DNA from: Streptomyces griseoloalbus
Lineage (GTDB): Bacteria > Actinomycetota > Actinomycetes > Streptomycetales > Streptomycetaceae
Reading direction: 5' to 3'
NCBI GenBank assembly: GCA_014650015.1
Contig: BMUD01000006.1
Coordinates: 195,839 to 259,838 of the forward strand
Length of the DNA stretch: 64,000 nucleotides
Shown here: in pieces, positions 59,355 to 64,000 of the stretch
Layout of the letters: every line of letters begins with the position of its first letter
Numbering within the stretch: position 1 is the first letter of the stretch
The notes under the pieces: model-generated
Told to the model about the DNA's origin: nothing
Seen by the model: only the letters and a program-made list of their open reading frames with translations
Databases searched by the model: none
Translations under genes and position numbers: made by a program

Positions 59355-60539
59355 GTGACCACCGCCCAGACCCAGGAGCTCGACGTACAGCCGACGCCCC
59401 TCGCCCTGCTGCTCCTCGGCCGTGAGGCCGACCCGAGGAGCGAGCGCGGTGTGGAGTGTCCCGGCGACCTTCCCTCGCCGTCCGACCCGGACCTGGTGGA
59501 GCGCGCCCGCGCGGCCAAGGAGAAGCTCGGGGACAAGGTCTTCGTGCTCGGCCACCACTACCAGCGCGACGAGGTCATCCAGTTCGCCGACGTCACGGGC
59601 GACTCCTTCAAGCTGGCCCGGGACGCCGCCGCGCGCCCGCAGGCCGAGTACATCGTGTTCTGCGGTGTGCACTTCATGGCCGAGTCCGCGGACATCCTCA
59701 CCGGCGACGACCAGAAGGTGGTCCTGCCCGACCTCGCGGCCGGCTGCTCCATGGCCGACATGGCCACCGCCGAGCAGGTCGCCGAGTGCTGGGACGTGCT
59801 GACGGAAGCCGGGACAGCCGAGCAGGTCGTGCCCGTCTCGTACATGAACTCCTCCGCCGACATCAAGGCCTTCACGGGCAGGCACGGCGGCACCATCTGC
59901 ACCTCCTCCAACGCCAAGCGGGCCCTGGACTGGGCCTTCGAGCAGGGCGAGAAGGTCCTCTTCCTCCCCGACCAGCACCTGGGCCGCAACACGGCGGTGC
60001 GGGACATGGGGATGTCCCTGGAGGACTGCGTCGTCTACAACCCGCACAAGCCGAACGGCGGGCTGACGGCGGACGAGCTGCGCGCCGCGAAGATGATCCT
60101 GTGGCGCGGCCACTGCTCGGTGCACGGCCGCTTCAGCCTGGACTCGGTGAACGACGTGCGCGAGCGGATCCCGGGCGTGAACGTCCTGGTGCACCCCGAG
60201 TGCAAGCACGAGGTCGTGGCCGCGGCGGACTACGTCGGGTCGACCGAGTACATCATCAAGGCGCTGGAGGCGGCCCCGGCCGGCTCCAAGTGGGCCATCG
60301 GCACGGAGCTGAACCTGGTGCGCCGGCTGGCGAACCGTTTCGCGCCCGAGGGCAAGGAGATCGTCTTCCTCGACAAGACGGTCTGCTTCTGCTCCACCAT
60401 GAACCGCATCGACCTCCCCCACCTGGTGTGGGCCCTGGAGTCCCTCGCCGAGGGCAACCTGGTCAACCGCATCCAGGTCGACAAGGAGACGGAGGCGTTC
60501 GCGAAGCTGGCGCTGGAGCGGATGCTGGCCCTGCCGTAG
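59355..60539 (+). CDS. nadA: Quinolinate synthase NadA
   Basis: This about 394-residue enzyme makes quinolinate from iminoaspartate and dihydroxyacetone phosphate, the second de novo NAD step. Motifs: VLGHHYQRDEVIQFADVTGD, FCGVHFMAESADILTGDDQK, VVPVSYMNSSADIKAF, HPECKHEVV and FLDKTVCFCSTMNRIDL, with cysteines for the [4Fe-4S] cluster. GTG 59355 is favoured because AAAGG lies 8 nt upstream; GTG 59346 is the alternative. nadB and nadC are not adjacent. Confidence 0.96.
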   Translation: MTTAQTQELDVQPTPLALLLLGREADPRSERGVECPGDLPSPSDPDLVERARAAKEKLGDKVFVLGHHYQRDEVIQFADVTGDSFKLARDAAARPQAEYIVFCGVHFMAESADILTGDDQKVVLPDLAAGCSMADMATAEQVAECWDVLTEAGTAEQVVPVSYMNSSADIKAFTGRHGGTICTSSNAKRALDWAFEQGEKVLFLPDQHLGRNTAVRDMGMSLEDCVVYNPHKPNGGLTADELRAAKMILWRGHCSVHGRFSLDSVNDVRERIPGVNVLVHPECKHEVVAAADYVGSTEYIIKALEAAPAGSKWAIGTELNLVRRLANRFAPEGKEIVFLDKTVCFCSTMNRIDLPHLVWALESLAEGNLVNRIQVDKETEAFAKLALERMLALP

Positions 60540-60570
60540 CGGCGGGTTCCCGCCCGCCCGTGCGGGGTGT

Positions 60571-60626
60571 CAACGGATCAGGCCCTGCCCGGCCACCTTC
60601 GGTGCCGGGCAGGGCCTGATCCGTTG
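60571..60626. terminator. Strong bidirectional terminator between nadA and the RND gene
   Basis: A perfect 23-bp stem (60571-60593 with 60604-60626, 10-nt loop) lies between the convergent stops. It is the longest perfect hairpin in the window. Confidence 0.85.
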
Positions 60627-60634
60627 CCGGATGC

Positions 60635-63600
60635 TCAGACCTTCGCGGTCTCCGGATCCTCGGAGGCCTCCGCCCGGGACGGGACCCCGCCCTTCTTCGC
60701 CGCCCGCTTCTTCGCGCGGCGCTCCTTGCGCAGTTCCAGCATCGCGTAGAGCGTCGGAACCAGGAGGAGGGTGAGGAGGGTCGACGTGATCAGACCGCCG
60801 ATCACCACCACGGCCAGCGGCTGGGCGATGAAGCCACCCTCGCCGGTGACGCCCAGCGCCATCGGCAGCAGGGCGAAGATGGTCGCCAGGGCCGTCATCA
60901 GGATCGGCCGCAGACGGTGGCGGCCTCCCTCCAGCACGGCCTCGACGACGCCGTAACCCTGCTTGCGGTACTGGTTGATCAGGTCGATCAGCACGATCGC
61001 GTTGGTGACCACGATGCCGATCAGCATCAGCATGCCGATCATCGCCGGGACGCCCATCGGGGTGCCCGTGACCAGCAGCAGGCCGATCGCGCCGGTCGCC
61101 GCGAACGGGATGGACACCAGCAGGATCAGCGGCTGGGCCAGCGACCGGAAGGTGCCGACCAGCAGCATGAAGACGATCGCGATCGCCGCGAGCATCGCCA
61201 GGCCCAGGTTGGCGAACGCTTCGTCCTGGTCCTCGGAGACGCCGCCGATCTCCGCCGTCGCGCCCGCCGGGAGCGTCAGCGCGTCGATCTTCCGCTGGAG
61301 GTCCGTGCTCACCGCGCCGGTGTTGTCGCCGGTCGGCTTGGCGGTGACGGTGGCCGCGCGCTGGCCGTCGATCCGGGTCATGGACACCGGGCCGTCCACC
61401 AGCTCGACGGTGGCGATGTCACCCAGCTTCACCGGGCCCAGGGGCAGCTTCTTCAGCTGGTCCACGGTGGTGGCCGGCTTGGCCGAGCGGATGACGACGT
61501 CGCGCTCGGTGTCGTCCAGGACCGCCTTGGCCGCCGGGGTACCCCTGACCGCCTGGGCGACGGCCACACCGAGGGTCTGGTCGTTGAAACCGGCCGCGGC
61601 GGCCTTGTCGTTGGCCTTCACCGAGATGCGGGGCACGCTCTGCGACAGGTCGCTGGTGACGTCCGTGACGTCGTCCAGGGAGGCCACCGCGTCGCGGACC
61701 TGGCCGGCCGCCTCGCGCAGCGCCTGCGCGTCGGCCGCCTTGACGACCACGCTCAGGTCCTGGCTGCCGAAGCCGTCACCGGCCGCGATGGTGGTGGTGC
61801 CGATGCCGTCGAGCTTCTCCAGGCCCTTCTCGATGCCGTCCTGCACGTCCTCGGAGGACGCGTCGTCCTCCAGCATCACCTGGTACGTCGCCTGGTTGGT
61901 GTCCGTACCGCCGCCGAAGGCCGCCAGGAAGCCGGACGAGCCGATCGTCACCTGGTAGTCCTTGACGCCCTCGGTGTCGCCGAGGAGCTTCTCGACCTTC
62001 CGCGCCTGGGCGTCGGTCGCGGTCAGGCTGGTGCCGGGCTTCAGCTCCTGCCGGACGGTGAGGACCTGCTGCTCGCCCTGGTCGAAGAAGTTGGTCTTCA
62101 GCAGCGGCGCCATGGCGAAGGTGGCGATCAGCACGACGACCGCGATGGCCACGCTGGCCAGCCTGCGCCGGGTGGCGAAGCGCAGTACGGGGACGTACAG
62201 GCGCTGGAGGCGGCTCTTCGCCTCCTTCTCCTCCGCGAGGCGGCGCGCCTCCTCGGCGTCCTCGGGGGTGCCCTTCGGGGCGCGCAGGAACCAGTACGAC
62301 AGCACCGGCACGACCGTCAGCGACACCAGCAGGGACGCCAGCAGCGCCGCCGTGACGGTGAGGCTGAAGGAGCCGAACAGTTCGCCCACCATGCCGCCGA
62401 CCAGGCCGATCGGCAGGAAGACGGCGACCGTGGTGAGGGTCGAGGACGTCACCGCGCCCGCCACCTCGCGCACCGCGTTCATGATCGCGGACTGGCGCTC
62501 CTCGCCGTAGCCGAGGTGCCGCTTGATGTTCTCCAGGACCACGATGGAGTCGTCCACGACCCGGCCGATGGCGATGGTCAGCGCGCCCAGCGTCAGCATG
62601 TTCAGCGACAGGTCGCGGGTCCACAGCACGATCAGGGCGAGGACCACGGACAGCGGGATGGAGACGGCCGTGACGAGGGTCGAGCGGACCGACGCCAGGA
62701 AGACCAGGATCACCAGGACCGCGAAGAGCAGGCCGAGCGCGCCCTCGGTGGTCAGGCCGTCGATGGCCTTGGAGACCGCCGGGCCCTGGTCGCTGACGAC
62801 GGTGAGGGTGGCACCCTCGCCCAGGTCCTTCCGCAGCTCCGGCAGCTTCTCGTCGACGGCCTCCGAGATGGCGACCGCGCTGCCGTCGTGGTCCATGGTG
62901 GCCATGACGGCGAGGCTGGGCTTGCCGTTGGTGCGGGTGAGGGCGTCGGCCCTGGCCTCCTCCTGCTTCACCGTGGCGACGTCACCGAGACGGACCGGCT
63001 CGCCCTTGCCGGGCTCGCCGGTGACCCTCAGGTCCTCGATCTGCCGCAGCGAGGTGAAGCCGCCGCCGACCTGGACGGTGCGGTTGGCGCCGTCCTCGTC
63101 GAAGGAGCCGGCCGGCACGGTCGCCCCGCCCGCCTGGAGGGCCTGGGAGAGCGACTGCGCGGTGAGACCCGCCTTCGCCAGCTTCGCGGTGTCGGGGGTG
63201 ACGGTGATCTGGAGGTCGCGTACGCCGTCCACGGTGACCTGGCCGACGCCGTCGATGTCCTCCAGCGCGGGCACCACGGTCCGGTCGAGCTGATCGGCGA
63301 GCGCCTGCTGGTCCTTGCCGGAGGTGACGGCGAGGACCACGGTCGGGATGTCGTCCGTGGAACCGGCGACGACCTGCGGGTCCACGTCGTCCGGGAGCCG
63401 GGCGCCGGCCCGGTTGACGGCCTGCTGGACATCGGCGACGAGCTGTTGGGTGTCGTTGCCGAAATCGAAGGACGCCATGATCACGGCGTTGCCCTCGCTC
63501 GCCGTCGAGGTGACGCCGGAGATGCCGTCGACGGCCTCCAGGTTGTCCTCGATGGGTTCGACGACCTGCTTCTCCACCACGTCCGGGGAGGCACCCTGGT

Positions 63601-63754
63601 AGGGGGCGATCACGGACACCATGGGCAGTTCGATGGTCGGCAGCAGCTGCTGCTTGAGCTGGGGTATCGCGATCGCCCCGAACACGAGCGCGATGATCGA
63701 CATCAGTCCGATCAGCGCCCGTTGCGCGAGGCTGAATCTGGACAGCCAGGACAT
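60635..63754 (-). CDS. RND (AcrB/HAE1-type) efflux pump
   Basis: This 1039-residue transporter has the RND layout: an N-terminal helix, two large extracytoplasmic loops (about 35-330 and 555-835) and two bundles of helices. Signatures include LGALTIAIGRVVDDSIVVLE (TM4 acidic residues), FLPIGLVGGMVGELFGSFSL and the C-terminal IGIVVTNAIVLIDLINQYRK. HAE1-type pumps in Gram-positive bacteria (like SwrC/YerP) export surfactants or drugs. No membrane-fusion partner is adjacent. ATG 63754 was chosen. The truncated regulator next to it may control it. Confidence 0.94.
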   Translation of the reverse strand: MSWLSRFSLAQRALIGLMSIIALVFGAIAIPQLKQQLLPTIELPMVSVIAPYQGASPDVVEKQVVEPIEDNLEAVDGISGVTSTASEGNAVIMASFDFGNDTQQLVADVQQAVNRAGARLPDDVDPQVVAGSTDDIPTVVLAVTSGKDQQALADQLDRTVVPALEDIDGVGQVTVDGVRDLQITVTPDTAKLAKAGLTAQSLSQALQAGGATVPAGSFDEDGANRTVQVGGGFTSLRQIEDLRVTGEPGKGEPVRLGDVATVKQEEARADALTRTNGKPSLAVMATMDHDGSAVAISEAVDEKLPELRKDLGEGATLTVVSDQGPAVSKAIDGLTTEGALGLLFAVLVILVFLASVRSTLVTAVSIPLSVVLALIVLWTRDLSLNMLTLGALTIAIGRVVDDSIVVLENIKRHLGYGEERQSAIMNAVREVAGAVTSSTLTTVAVFLPIGLVGGMVGELFGSFSLTVTAALLASLLVSLTVVPVLSYWFLRAPKGTPEDAEEARRLAEEKEAKSRLQRLYVPVLRFATRRRLASVAIAVVVLIATFAMAPLLKTNFFDQGEQQVLTVRQELKPGTSLTATDAQARKVEKLLGDTEGVKDYQVTIGSSGFLAAFGGGTDTNQATYQVMLEDDASSEDVQDGIEKGLEKLDGIGTTTIAAGDGFGSQDLSVVVKAADAQALREAAGQVRDAVASLDDVTDVTSDLSQSVPRISVKANDKAAAAGFNDQTLGVAVAQAVRGTPAAKAVLDDTERDVVIRSAKPATTVDQLKKLPLGPVKLGDIATVELVDGPVSMTRIDGQRAATVTAKPTGDNTGAVSTDLQRKIDALTLPAGATAEIGGVSEDQDEAFANLGLAMLAAIAIVFMLLVGTFRSLAQPLILLVSIPFAATGAIGLLLVTGTPMGVPAMIGMLMLIGIVVTNAIVLIDLINQYRKQGYGVVEAVLEGGRHRLRPILMTALATIFALLPMALGVTGEGGFIAQPLAVVVIGGLITSTLLTLLLVPTLYAMLELRKERRAKKRAAKKGGVPSRAEASEDPETAKV

Positions 63755-63919
63755 GGTCAGGGTCTCTTTTCCGTGGAGGAACGGCAGAAGTCCGGTAGGA
63801 GGAAGCGCACGAGTAAGCGCCCGCTCTACACCCTGAGCCATCGACGAGGGCCGATCCGTAGACCCGAGGTCCAATCTCTTGTACGAGGCATACTCCCGCC
63901 GCAGTACGCCCGGCGGAGC

Positions 63920-64000
63920 TCACTCCACCCTTGGACGGACCAGCCCCGACTCGTAGGCGGTGACCACCAGCTGGGCCCGGTCGCGGGCGCCCAGCTTGGC
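63920..64000 (-). CDS. LuxR/NarL-type response regulator, C-terminal end
   Basis: Only 26 codons before the stop are in the window. The peptide KLGARDRAQLVVTAYESGLV is the recognition-helix end of a LuxR-type DNA-binding domain, common at the C-terminus of NarL-type response regulators. The gene lies upstream of and in the same direction as the RND pump gene, so it may control the pump. The intergenic region 63755-63919 holds no gene. Confidence 0.8.
   Translation of the reverse strand, partial: AKLGARDRAQLVVTAYESGLVRPRVE

Overview
This 64 kb window is chromosomal DNA from a Streptomyces, close to the S. coelicolor group. The evidence is very high GC with strong third-position bias, frequent GTG and TTG starts, many leaderless genes, actinobacterial families (QcrABC/CtaC-F respiratory chain, NlpC/P60 pairs, PASTA kinase, AdoK-type kinase) and a gene order I recall from S. 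coelicolor around SCO2105-SCO2165. No rRNA, tRNA, insertion sequence, phage gene or CRISPR array was seen. It is core chromosome, not a mobile island.

Layout. (1) 1-8.0 kb: end of a Rv2175c-type DNA-binding gene, an FAD reductase, a TPP-riboswitch thiOSG operon, a small conserved gene, a PASTA Ser/Thr kinase, an endonuclease IV-like protein and a molybdopterin oxidase. (2) 8.0-13.8 kb: bacterioferritin with its ferredoxin (iron box), class II DAHP synthase, a trp leader/attenuator with a fused TrpE-TrpG anthranilate synthase, and a phosphofructokinase with PPi-like signature residues. (3) 13.9-24.2 kb: a NarL-type two-component pair, acyltransferase, esterase, an REG-repeat membrane protein, an EEP phosphatase, a hydrolase remnant, ROK glucokinase, an ArsA-like ATPase, an SRPBCC protein and a metallophosphoesterase. 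(4) 24.4-35.9 kb: cell-envelope genes: acyl-CoA ligase, PimB-like GT4, GT87 mannosyltransferase-like protein, a lipoprotein metalloprotease, two NlpC/P60 hydrolases, a NYN protein, a zinc ribbon, a rhomboid and a lone Lrp ligand domain. (5) 36-41.2 kb: a small acidic protein, an OmpR-type two-component pair, an SLC13 transporter and glycerate kinase. (6) 41.2-53.7 kb: a SAM-IV riboswitch-controlled class V aminotransferase, trpD, and the complete bc1-aa3 respiratory genes (qcrCAB, ctaE, ctaCDF) around a degenerate receiver and an L,D-transpeptidase. (7) 53.9-64 kb: a cysteine desulfurase-TusA fusion, adenosine-kinase-like PfkB, an envelope protein, ErpA, NadA, an RND pump and the tail of a LuxR-type regulator.

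How the genes work together. The most coherent unit is the respiratory supercomplex (bc1 plus aa3 oxidase). Nearby are Fe-S and sulfur-handling genes (desulfurase-TusA, ErpA, NadA) and iron storage/release (Bfr/Bfd). A second theme is envelope and glycolipid synthesis. A third is feedback-controlled biosynthesis by RNA elements: TPP riboswitch, trp attenuator and SAM-IV riboswitch. From memory of the M. tuberculosis map, many of these genes appear in the same neighbourhood there (Rv2175c to Rv2205c), so much of the window looks like an old actinobacterial gene block expanded with Streptomyces-specific insertions.

No convincing wholly new defence or mobile system was seen. The most notable items are the regulatory RNAs, the TCATC direct repeats around the OmpR-type pair, an 8-13-8 inverted repeat at the ctaC promoter, the desulfurase-TusA fusion, the PPi-like PfkA signature, a gene end that runs into a dispersed palindromic repeat, and the high density of leaderless genes.
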